NCBI RefSeq assembly: GCF_945836005.1
Contig: NZ_OX241534.1
Location: 868,001 to 932,000 of the forward strand
DNA length: 64,000 nucleotides
Direction of reading: 5' to 3'
DNA from: Candidatus Nitrosacidococcus sp. I8
GTDB lineage: Bacteria > Pseudomonadota > Gammaproteobacteria > Nitrosococcales > Nitrosococcaceae
Positions 1 to 7,796 of the stretch are shown here, piece after piece. A program made the translations under genes and the position numbers. Numbering within the stretch: position 1 is the first letter of the stretch; every line of letters begins with the position of its first letter. The notes below the pieces were generated by a model. It was not told where the DNA came from. It made no database searches and was given only the letters and a program-made list of their open reading frames with translations.

Positions 1-1794
1 GATGAGGAGAAAGATGAAGATTTAGCCACCGAAAAATTAGTCACAGAGTTTCAAGAAGGATTTACTATTGCCCCAGTTAAAAGCTCTAGATTAGTGGAAG
101 TTTACTATGATAGCCCTGATCCAAAGCTCTCGACTCAAGTAGCCAGTGCTCTTTCTCAAGCTTTTATTAATACTAGCTTGGAACGACGCTATGAAGCCAG
201 TGCTTATGCTCGAGATTTTTTAAAAGATCGGCTACTACAAATTAAAGCTCGATTGGAAGAGGCAGAGGAAAAACTGGTGGAATATGGTAATAGCCATGAA
301 ATTATTGATGTGGGAGAAAACCAATCTCAAGTTGCTAATGAATTACAAAAAATTACCCTATCCCTTGCCCTTGCCAGAGAATCCCGAGCTAAAACGGAAG
401 CCACTTATCAGCAAATGCTAAAGACCAACGATAAAGGGTTATCTCGTATTTTACAGGATCCAATGATCAGAGATTTACAGGAAAGCTTAGCAAAAATTGA
501 AAATGAATATGCAGAAAATCTCAATATCTATAAGCCAGATTATCCTAAAATGGTACAACTTAGAAAACAGGCTGATAAATTAAAGGAACAAATCCAAGAG
601 AGCGTTCAGGACATAAGGTCAGCAATTACTGCTGATCGGGGAGAAGCTATTGTACTAGAGCAAACCTTAGAAGAAAAATCCCAAGAGATCAAAGCAGAAA
701 TTAAAGATTTAGCACGAAGAAACATTCAATATCAAGTACTAAAAAGAGAAGCGGATACCAGCCGTCAGCTGTATGAAGGACTCCTTCAACGATACAAAGA
801 AGTAGGAGTTTCTGGTGGAATAGGATCAAATAATATCTCTGTGGTAGATCCGCCTAAGATTCCTATTGATCCCTATAAACCTAAAATCACTTTAAATACC
901 TTACTTGCCATGTTCCTTGGGCTTTTTGGCGGCATCGGGCTAGCATTTTTATTTGAGCATCTAGATGATACATTGAAACACTCAGAGGAAATTGAAAAGG
1001 CACTTGGGTTACATACTCTAGGTATTATTCCCTTAATTAATACTAAAGAACTTCCTGAAGGACAATCTCTTGCTCTGATTAATATATTGGATAAACGATC
1101 GGCTTTGGCAGAGTCCTACCGATCTTTACGTACTGCATTGCAGTTTGCAACCCCTACAGGGGCACCTAAGAAGTTGCAAATGACCAGTACTAGCCAAGGA
1201 GAGGGAAAAAGTACTTCAGCGGTAAGCCTTGCTATTCATTTTGCTCAAGCAGGACAAAAAACATTGATTATTGATGGGGATTTACGTAATCCTTCGCTAC
1301 ATCGTATTTTTGAAATGGATAATAGTACAGGACTCACCAACTATTTAGCTGGAAACTTTAGCCCAGCAGAGATTAGTCAAGGGACAATTGTACCTAATCT
1401 TTTTGTGATTACCTCAGGTCCTCTTCCTCCTGATCCTGCAGAGTTACTAGGGAGTGCTAAAATGATGTCCTTACTCTCCATTGCTCAAGAAAAATTCGAC
1501 CATATTATTATAGACAGTCCCCCAGTATTAGGATTGGCAGATGCATTAATCATAGGTAATCTAGTGGAGGCTACATTATTTGTCATTGCGGCAGGGCAAA
1601 CACGAAAAGCTTTTGCCCAAGGAGCATTGAAGCGATTAAAGGCTGGAAAAAGTAAAGTAATTGGGAGTATTTTGGATAAATTTGATGGTAAAAACCATGG
1701 TTATGGTTATAGCTATGATTATGGTGGCTATCATTACTCTTATGGTGCAGACAAGACCTATGATTATTTACCTGCTGATCATAAATTCGAATAA
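1..1794 (+). CDS. Polysaccharide chain-length regulator / BY-type tyrosine kinase (5' end outside window)
   Basis: The reading frame is open from base 1, so the true start lies upstream; 597 residues are visible. A long coiled-coil GNVR/Wzz-type periplasmic domain (about residues 45-280) is followed by a membrane segment (about 300-320) and a cytoplasmic BY-kinase domain. Seen in the kinase: Walker A SQGEGKST (about 398-406), Walker A' LIIDGDLRNP and Walker B IIIDSPPVLGLADA. The C-terminal tail is tyrosine-rich (GYGYSYDYGGYHYSYG), as expected for the autophosphorylated cluster of Wzc/EpsB-type proteins. In this family the kinase and its phosphorylation cycle control polymer length and export. 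It heads the visible part of the exopolysaccharide locus and likely works with the OPX lipoproteins at 17.2-18.8 kb. Confidence 0.93.
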   Translation, partial: DEEKDEDLATEKLVTEFQEGFTIAPVKSSRLVEVYYDSPDPKLSTQVASALSQAFINTSLERRYEASAYARDFLKDRLLQIKARLEEAEEKLVEYGNSHEIIDVGENQSQVANELQKITLSLALARESRAKTEATYQQMLKTNDKGLSRILQDPMIRDLQESLAKIENEYAENLNIYKPDYPKMVQLRKQADKLKEQIQESVQDIRSAITADRGEAIVLEQTLEEKSQEIKAEIKDLARRNIQYQVLKREADTSRQLYEGLLQRYKEVGVSGGIGSNNISVVDPPKIPIDPYKPKITLNTLLAMFLGLFGGIGLAFLFEHLDDTLKHSEEIEKALGLHTLGIIPLINTKELPEGQSLALINILDKRSALAESYRSLRTALQFATPTGAPKKLQMTSTSQGEGKSTSAVSLAIHFAQAGQKTLIIDGDLRNPSLHRIFEMDNSTGLTNYLAGNFSPAEISQGTIVPNLFVITSGPLPPDPAELLGSAKMMSLLSIAQEKFDHIIIDSPPVLGLADALIIGNLVEATLFVIAAGQTRKAFAQGALKRLKAGKSKVIGSILDKFDGKNHGYGYSYDYGGYHYSYGADKTYDYLPADHKFE

Positions 1795-1811
1795 ATTACA
1801 TCGTATTTTAA

Positions 1812-2609
1812 ATGCCTAAAAAACGGCATACTATTGCCGATTTACTGCTTGCAGTTTATCAAAACCCACTTCAATATCAGGATCAATTAAAAAAAGGTTC
1901 TTTGCCAGAGCCTTTTATTGATGTGTTGCGCTTGGGAGCAAATAAGGAAATTCAACTAGATTCTCGTAAAACTGTTAGTTTAGAAACCATTCAAAAAGCA
2001 GCACTTTTTTATATTGAACAGGCCTGTTTAAACCAAGATCAGGATCTTTATCGAATTTTAGGATTTAATGGATCTGCCTCTGTCTCTGATCTTCAAAAGC
2101 ATTACCATTTACTCATGCTGGTTTATCATCCAGATAGGGCAAAAGAGCGCACAATTTGGGGGGAGAAATATGCTACTCGGATTAATAATGCTTACCACCA
2201 ACTGAAAAATAAACAAAAGAGCGATCAGAAACTCCACAACAAATCAGCAAAAAAAGAAGCTTACCTCTATAAATCTATAGTAAATAAAGAAAAAGAAAAT
2301 AGAGTATTGCTCTATCTTATTCAAAAATTTCCAATAGGTATCCGCTATTTACCCCATATTATTCTGTGGGGTAGTATTGGATTGACCTTCACTCTTATCA
2401 GTTTTGCTTGGTACGAAAAAAAAGCAAGAGAAAGTAACCCTGTATCCTTTCAGCAGGAAAATAAAGTGCTACTGAAAAAAGATCTATTTAGAGAAAAATT
2501 AATTGAATTTGAAGAAAAAGAAAGAAAAAATTTGATGGAATTAGAATCACCTTTAATTAAATCTCTTAATTCAGAGAATTCATTAGATAAAAATGAAAAA
2601 AATAAATAG
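1812..2609 (+). CDS. Membrane-anchored J-domain (DnaJ-like) protein of the EPS locus
   Basis: This 265-residue protein has a unique N-terminal region (1-75), a J-domain (about 78-135: DLYRILGF, then the HPD signature in VYHPDRAKER near residue 106, then INNAYHQL), one membrane segment (about 180-200, IILWGSIGLTFTLISFAWY) and a Lys/Glu-rich tail. J-domains recruit and stimulate Hsp70 (DnaK). There is no Gly/Phe-rich or zinc-finger region, so it is not a general DnaJ. It starts 17 bases after the kinase stop and is probably co-transcribed. A role in assembling or regulating the EPS machinery at the membrane is inferred only from position. Confidence 0.85.
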   Translation: MPKKRHTIADLLLAVYQNPLQYQDQLKKGSLPEPFIDVLRLGANKEIQLDSRKTVSLETIQKAALFYIEQACLNQDQDLYRILGFNGSASVSDLQKHYHLLMLVYHPDRAKERTIWGEKYATRINNAYHQLKNKQKSDQKLHNKSAKKEAYLYKSIVNKEKENRVLLYLIQKFPIGIRYLPHIILWGSIGLTFTLISFAWYEKKARESNPVSFQQENKVLLKKDLFREKLIEFEEKERKNLMELESPLIKSLNSENSLDKNEKNK

Positions 2610-2665
2610 AAATAGAATGTTAAATAAAAATTTATAGAATACCTTTCTATTATTTCTTACCAGAT

Positions 2666-3931
2666 ATGATTATAGCTAGGTTTGGTTTTCAGCTTCTACA
2701 TTGGACTAAATTATTAATTATAATAATTATAGTATCTATGCTTGCTTGGCACATTCTAGCGGTAAATCTAGGAGAGTATTATGCTGATAAAGATCCCAAA
2801 AAATCACTAGAGTGGAATAGTAAGAATCCCCTTGCCCTTAGAAATCGTGCCAGTCAATTGCTAGAGAGCGATCCAAATCAAGCAGTACGGCTACTAGAAA
2901 AATCGATTTGGCAAAATCCTGTAGATGCTAGATCTTATCTTATGCTTGGGTTGCTTCGAGAAAAAGCTGGAGATTTCTATTCTGCCCGAAAACTCGTTAA
3001 CACTGCTCTAAATTTAAGCCCAAGACAATGGCCCCTACGACTAGAGGCAGCTGGTTTTTGGATAAGACAACAACAGCCAGAACTAGCGGTAAAAAGCTGG
3101 AATGTAGCTTTGCAAATGAAACAAGGGCTTTCTAAAGAAATCTTCCCTTATTTACTCAATATTGCTCAAAACCCCAATACTATAGAAGTGTTTGAACCTA
3201 TTGTACGCTATACCCCAAATTGGTGGTCTAACTTCTTTATTTATGCTACAGAAAATGCAACTCGTGCTGAAGTTTTAAATAATTTATATCATATGAAACG
3301 CGAATTAAGTTTACCCTCTAAGAGGGAGCGTAACGCTTTTGTAACTCGATTACAGGAAGAGGGATATTGGACAGCAGCTTATGAAGTTTGGCTAAATGGT
3401 CTAAATAAAAATGAAAAAAAAGTAATAAATACTCCTTTTAATGGGGGATTTGAAATTCCTTTAGAATATACAGGAGGAGGGTTTGATTGGAGCTTTCTTC
3501 AACCTAAAGGAGTGAAAATTAGTACAGCTGCTACTTACGGTATAGAGGGAGGATCTGCACTACGTATTACGTTTTCAGGAAAAAGAGTTCAATTTCGCCA
3601 CTTTACCCAGCCTATGTTATTACCTGTTGGGCATTACGAAATGCAAGGAAAGGTGAGATTAGATAATTTAGAAACTGCTAAAGGAATGCAGTGGAAAATG
3701 TATTGTATTGCCCCAGAGTGGAATCAAATTGGAGAAAGTCAGCGATTTATAGGTGCTAATTCATGGCAGCTATTTAATTTTTCTTTTTATATACCTGATG
3801 ACAAGAGCTGCGAGGTTCAATTACTTCGCTTGGAATTGTTGGGTCATGCACCTGCTGATTTTGCGATTAAAGGAACAATTTGGTTTGACTCTTTAGCAAT
3901 TAGACAGGTTGAAGAAGAAAATATTAATTAA
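2666..3931 (+). CDS. TPR-repeat membrane-anchored protein with C-terminal beta-sandwich
   Basis: The 421-residue protein has an N-terminal signal anchor (about residues 12-33, LLIIIIIVSMLAWHILAV) and helical tetratricopeptide-like repeats from about 45 to 150 (PVDARSYLMLGLLREKAGD, then a similar unit). From about 260 to the end lies a beta-rich module that looks like a carbohydrate-binding jelly roll (NGGFEIPLEYTGGGFDW, then repeated short strands and IWFDSLAIRQ). No catalytic motif was seen. TPR proteins in EPS loci often scaffold periplasmic export; combination with a sugar-binding-like module fits handling of the growing polymer, which is inference. It lies 57 bases after the J-domain gene. 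Confidence 0.7.
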   Translation: MIIARFGFQLLHWTKLLIIIIIVSMLAWHILAVNLGEYYADKDPKKSLEWNSKNPLALRNRASQLLESDPNQAVRLLEKSIWQNPVDARSYLMLGLLREKAGDFYSARKLVNTALNLSPRQWPLRLEAAGFWIRQQQPELAVKSWNVALQMKQGLSKEIFPYLLNIAQNPNTIEVFEPIVRYTPNWWSNFFIYATENATRAEVLNNLYHMKRELSLPSKRERNAFVTRLQEEGYWTAAYEVWLNGLNKNEKKVINTPFNGGFEIPLEYTGGGFDWSFLQPKGVKISTAATYGIEGGSALRITFSGKRVQFRHFTQPMLLPVGHYEMQGKVRLDNLETAKGMQWKMYCIAPEWNQIGESQRFIGANSWQLFNFSFYIPDDKSCEVQLLRLELLGHAPADFAIKGTIWFDSLAIRQVEEENIN

Positions 3932-4069
3932 TATTAATAGTATACTGTCATTATCAGTGTAAAATATATGCTGATCCTACCACTAAAAAGTGGCATAGTT
4001 GGCTTGTAAAGTATAAAAGCTTATAAGTTATTTTCAAATGATAATCTTACCATTAAGGGTATATGTATT

Positions 4070-4552
4070 ATGAATATAAAAAACCAAACTATTTTAATCC
4101 TAGCATTAGGTATTGGTATCAATTTTTCTGCCCAAGCTCGTTCAAATATGGGGTTTTTCCAATCTGGCGGTCATAGCAGTACGTTTACGCCTGGATCTTT
4201 TTCCTCTCTAACTGCCCAGAGTTTTTCTGGGGTTGCAGGAGTGAGAAATGGTTTAGTTTTACAAAGTTTTTCAGGCGGCACTACAAGTGTGAGTAGCATA
4301 TTTACAGGTAACCCCTCTTTTGTAAATCAAGGCAGTGGACCTAACTTTCAATTTGCGGGTTCAGGTAACTCCTTTAATTCTAGCTTTAATACCACTATCG
4401 TTAATAATTATATAAATATATATTATAATCAAACATTTAACTTCAATAACGTATCTTTTAACAATAGTCCTATTATAAATGGACGGGGTAATAATGTTGT
4501 TTACCATGGACATCATCCATATACACCTTCCAGTCCTGATGGAAGTGCCTAA
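4070..4552 (+). CDS. Small secreted Ser/Gly/Asn/Phe-rich protein, function unknown
   Basis: I do not recognise a family. The 160-residue product has a clear signal peptide (NQTILILALGIGINFSAQA, cleavage likely after AQA) and a mature part of low complexity, rich in Ser, Gly, Asn and Phe (QSFSGVAG, SGNSFNSSFN, NNVSFNNSPIINGRGNN), ending in HGHHPYTPSSPDGSA. There are no Cys residues in the mature part and no PEP-CTERM anchor. It lies after a 138-base gap within the EPS locus, so it may have its own promoter. A matrix or export-associated structural protein is possible, but that rests on context only. Confidence 0.65.
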   Translation: MNIKNQTILILALGIGINFSAQARSNMGFFQSGGHSSTFTPGSFSSLTAQSFSGVAGVRNGLVLQSFSGGTTSVSSIFTGNPSFVNQGSGPNFQFAGSGNSFNSSFNTTIVNNYINIYYNQTFNFNNVSFNNSPIINGRGNNVVYHGHHPYTPSSPDGSA

Positions 4553-4571
4553 TAAGATAGGATGATCAATT

Positions 4572-6079
4572 ATGAATAATGCTAGATCAGCCTACCCTAG
4601 AACAAGGGAAAGTAATACATTATGGCTATGCTTAGGGGCAATTATTTTATTTGCCCCTTTGTTCCGTGCAGGCATTCAGCCATTACCTCTCATGACTCTT
4701 GAATTGATGGCCCTAGCGTTACTTACCCTAACTTGGTTAGGGCAAAAAAAAAACAAAAGATAACCTTTTCTGAAGGAGCTATCCTCACAGGGATAGCTCT
4801 TGTTCCTTTAATTCAACTGATTCCACTGCCCATAGAAATCCTTTCAAAGCTTTTCTCGGGTAGATTTTTTTATTTTGAAGGTATTTCTCACACTTTAAAT
4901 CAAGATAATATTTCTAACCGCTGGCACTCTATAGCCCTTATTCCTAGTGCAACAGAGCTTGCTTGGCTTACATTACTTCCGCCCATTGCAGTTTTTATTT
5001 CTACCCGATATATCACAAGCCAGCAACTTAAAAAGCTAATCTATTTATTTTTAGGTATCGTTTCTTTTGAAGCCATTCTAGGCTTAATTCAATATGGTGA
5101 AGGATCAGAGAATCCCTTCAGACTAGGCAATGAGTATTATAACGATAGTGCAGTAGGTACTTATATAAACCGCAATCACTTGGCAGGCTTGTTGGAAATG
5201 GCATTACCAGTGGTTTTAGCCATATTAATCGCAGTGATTAAAAGAAACCCTAAGATAAGAGCTAAGACAGAGGGAAGATGGTATCAACTTCTTTTACGCT
5301 GGAGTAATAACCAAGGTAATTATTTCTTACTTTGTTTTACCATAGCTATTATTATTCTATTAGGTACAATTTTCACCCGATCCCGCACTGGGATTATGTT
5401 AGTGATGCTTGGATTAATTTTAAGTTTTTTTGTTTTTATCCGAAAAATAGACTTAAAAAAACTCTACGGCACGGCTGGTTTTATTATTTTTTCTAGCCTA
5501 ATTTTCGCCTTTGAGATTGGTCTTACACCTATTTTTAATCGTTTTGCCGTAATAGATGAGAACATGGAAAAAGGTCGTGGGCTAATTTATTCTGGTACTT
5601 TACAGGCTATTAATGAATTTTTCCCTTTTGGCAGTGGGGCTGGCAGTTTTGCTGAAGTCTTTCAGCGATTTCAGCCTATTGATTTTACAGAAGGCTATGT
5701 GCATCGAGCTCATAATGACTATTTAGAATGGATTTTAGTAGGGGGGTTACCTGCTGCCATTTTGATTGTTGCTAGTTTTGTTGTATATGGTCGAAGATGG
5801 ATTAAAATTTGGCAGTGGGGGCAAGAATCAATTTTCTATTTTATTCAAATCGGAGCAGGTATTGGCACACTACTATTATTACTCCATACTTTTGTAGATT
5901 TTAATCTTCATATTCCGGCGAATGCTATTTTCTTTGCGTTTTTACTCGGAGTATTTTTCTATCCGTTAGAGCAGCAGCAAATTCATAGCAAAAAAAATAA
6001 ACCCACTGCCTCTTTACCCTATTATCCGCCTAAGCCTAAAGAGATTCCTAAAGAAAATTTAACTAATCCGTTTGATTAG
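4572..6079 (+). pseudogene. O-antigen ligase / polymerase family membrane protein, interrupted by a -1 frameshift
   Basis: Two adjacent reading frames together encode one polytopic membrane protein of about 500 residues. The first (4572-4763) has a good ribosome site (AGGATGA six bases before ATG) and encodes the first two membrane helices. The second (to 6079) lacks a credible start (TTG at 4733, no Shine-Dalgarno) and holds the remaining helices plus the conserved Wzy_C/WaaL-type loop (FTRSRTGIM; RAHNDYLEWILVGG). The break is at a run of ten A residues (4744-4753). In PEP-CTERM-type EPS loci this family ligates or polymerises repeat units in the periplasm. The gene could be a pseudogene, a sequencing error, or expressed by slippage; the rest looks intact. 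Confidence 0.8.
4744..4753 (+). other. A10 homopolymer containing an in-frame A-AAA-AAC slippery heptamer
   Basis: In the frame of the upstream ORF the codons are caa-aaa-aaa-aac, so the run ends in the classical -1 slippery heptamer A AAA AAC. A -1 slip, or one extra A added during transcription, joins the two halves of the O-antigen ligase gene in the required frame. Whether this is used, or is a length error in the run, cannot be told from the sequence. Confidence 0.55.
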
Positions 6080-6082
6080 ATA

Positions 6083-6517
6083 GTGGACATCTCTATGCTT
6101 GATGTTCAGCATCTGCAAATAAAATTTGTTAAAGGCATCAATTATCTAAAGCAAAATATTTCAGATCTATGGCCAGTATATATATTTGGTTCTCAAGTAA
6201 CAGGAAAGACATGGAAAGAAAGTGATATAGATTTAGCCGTACTCGCACGCCAACCCTTAGAGAAATTATATCGCTATGAACTCCAAGAAGCACTCATTGA
6301 AATATTCAACCAAGAAGTAGATTTAGTGGATCTAAAACCAGCCTCTACCGTATTTCGTATGGAAATTATCAGCAAAGGACAGCGATTATTTGTTGCAGAT
6401 TCTGTATTAATAGATGTGGAATTATTTGAAGATCGAGTTTTTCTAGATTATGTACAACTTAACGAAGATCGAGCAGGGATTTTAGCAGATATTTGTCAAC
6501 GAGGCAGTATTTATTAA
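6083..6517 (+). CDS. mntA: MNT-type nucleotidyltransferase antitoxin (MntA-like), module 1
   Basis: This 144-residue minimal nucleotidyltransferase has the signature GSQVTGKTWKESDIDLAV (from about residue 36) and a third acidic position in EVDLVDL, so the catalytic triad of Asp residues appears intact. In HepT/MntA (type VII) systems the MNT protein inactivates the HEPN RNase by AMPylating a tyrosine. GTG at 6083 gives the longest frame; ATG at 6095 is an alternative. Its stop codon overlaps the ATG of the HEPN partner (TAATG), typical of this pair. It lies four bases after the O-antigen ligase gene, so the module is embedded in the EPS operon. Confidence 0.85.
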   Translation: MDISMLDVQHLQIKFVKGINYLKQNISDLWPVYIFGSQVTGKTWKESDIDLAVLARQPLEKLYRYELQEALIEIFNQEVDLVDLKPASTVFRMEIISKGQRLFVADSVLIDVELFEDRVFLDYVQLNEDRAGILADICQRGSIY

Positions 6518-6907
6518 TGGATGATGTCATCCTAAACAAAGTAGCTATTATTGAACGGTGCTTAAGGAGAATTAAAGAAGAATATGATGGCTATGAAGCT
6601 GATCTAGAAACAAATTTCACTCGCCAAGATTCCATTGTGCTGAACTTACAACGGACTTGTGAAGTAGCCATTAGCCTAGCAATGCACCTTACCTCAAGAG
6701 AGTAGAGATGGATTTGAACTGCTTTATCAGGCAGAAATAATCGATGAAAGGCTATGCCAGCAAATGAAAAAAATGGTAGGGTTTCGCAATATTGCAGCCC
6801 ATCAATACGAAAAGTTAAATCTATTAATAATTCGTCATATTGTTGAAAATCGCTTAAATGATTTTCTAAAATTTACCCAAATTGTTTTACAGCAGACAAA
6901 AAAATAG
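6517..6907 (+). pseudogene. hepT: HEPN RNase toxin (HepT/DUF86), module 1, broken by an internal deletion and frameshift
   Basis: The gene starts at ATG 6517. It reads as a normal HepT N-terminus (MDDVILNKVAIIERCLRRI ... NLQRTCEVAISLAMHL) until about 6690, then stops at TAG 6703. The remainder continues in another frame from about 6692 (PQESRDGFELLYQ ... VGFRNIAAHQY ... ) to TAG 6905-6907. Compared with family members as I remember them, some eight residues between AMHL and PQ are missing, so a deletion of roughly 20-26 bases not divisible by three explains the break. The RNase motif R-x4-H followed by Y (RNIAAHQY) survives in the out-of-frame part. The toxin should be inactive. Confidence 0.82.
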
Positions 6908-6915
6908 TCACTCTG

Positions 6916-7221
6916 ATGCGGCTTCAGCCTAAAGAAATAAGTGCAATAAAGCAAGCAGTCGAAGCTGTTATTGGATCAGATGCGAAAGTATATTTATTTG
7001 GATCCAGAACCGATGATACTCAACTTGGAGGAGATATTGATTTGCTGGTAGAGGTGAATAGAATGGCTGATTCTTCCACTCGCTTAGATCATCGAATTAA
7101 ACTAAAAACCCAACTCTATCAGCTCATCGGTGAGCAGAAAATCGACTTAGTAATAAATTATACCAACACACCTGAAACTGCCTTTCAAAAAAGTATTAAG
7201 AAAAATGCTCTTCTTTTATGA
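6916..7221 (+). CDS. MNT-type nucleotidyltransferase antitoxin, module 2
   Basis: This 101-residue nucleotidyltransferase-domain protein has GSRTDDTQLGGDIDLLV (from about residue 29) and a third acidic position in KIDLVI, so the metal-binding residues are present. It belongs to a different MNT subfamily from the upstream module, judging by its shorter length and the sequence around the motif. It begins nine bases after the broken hepT and overlaps the start of the second HEPN gene by four bases (ATGA at 7218-7221). By family knowledge it would neutralise that HEPN protein; with the partner interrupted it may be an orphan antitoxin. Confidence 0.85.
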   Translation: MRLQPKEISAIKQAVEAVIGSDAKVYLFGSRTDDTQLGGDIDLLVEVNRMADSSTRLDHRIKLKTQLYQLIGEQKIDLVINYTNTPETAFQKSIKKNALLL

Positions 7222-7679
7222 ACAGTATTCTAGAAGAAAAATATCATCTACTTACTGAACCTTATAAAATTGGCGAAAGAAGTGCTGTAGTACTTCGATA
7301 TTCCTATGAAAAAATTAATCCATCTAAACTAGGTAGTAATACTGATTCAGATTTTTTAGAAACCCAAGAAGCATTAGCAGCTCGTTTTGCTAGATTAACT
7401 GACATTTAAACTCGAAGGATATTTAGAGCAATTGCTGCTATTGAATTTGCGGATGTTCAAAGATTTTTGGATCTATTAAATTTTATGGAAAAACTTAAAA
7501 TTATAGATTCAAGCCAGCAATGGGTTGAAATTAAAGAACTACGAAATATTATTGTGCATGAATATGAGGTTGATGATTTATTAAATCTATTTAATAAAAT
7601 ATATAGCTATGTACCTATATTATTTGATACTCTAAACCAAGTAAAAAATTATTTATCAAGTACTAAGATGAATAAATGA
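7218..7679 (+). pseudogene. HEPN-domain toxin, module 2, interrupted by an in-frame TAA
   Basis: One frame runs from ATG 7218 to TGA 7677-7679 with a single internal stop, TAA at 7407-7409. Before the stop it reads ...AARFARLTDI; after it TRRIFRAIAAIEF and so on without any frame change, as in intact relatives where this position is a sense codon (ILTQKIFRAI-like). The HEPN RNase motif RNIIVHEY (R-x4-H-x-Y) lies after the stop, so a truncated 63-residue product would lack it. No slippery run is present, so this is best read as a genuine nonsense mutation, or recoding by a suppressor, which is unlikely. Confidence 0.85.
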
Positions 7680-7796
7680 AAGTAAAAAACTATGAAAATA
7701 CTTTATCTTTCTTCTAAGAATGTAGTGACAAGTGATAGTTAGTTATAGGTTATATGGATAATATTTAATTGTTTCTATGACAGAGGTGATTCTTAT

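Noticed and set aside
3980-3993. Hairpin CCACT-AAAA-AGTGG as a terminator after the TPR gene
   Set aside because: The stem is only five base pairs and no T tract follows.
4000-4030. Sigma-54-like promoter (TGGCAT ... GGCTTG) before the secreted-protein gene
   Set aside because: The -12 element lacks TTGC and the spacing does not fit; only the TGGCA part matches.
4733-6079. The downstream O-antigen ligase frame as a complete gene starting at TTG 4733
   Set aside because: No ribosome site, and the family's first helices lie in the upstream frame.
7692-7742. Sixteen-codon ORF starting MKILYLSSKNVV, like the first strand of a GT4 glycosyltransferase
   Set aside because: Too short, no ribosome site, and nothing similar follows; it may be a remnant but cannot be supported.
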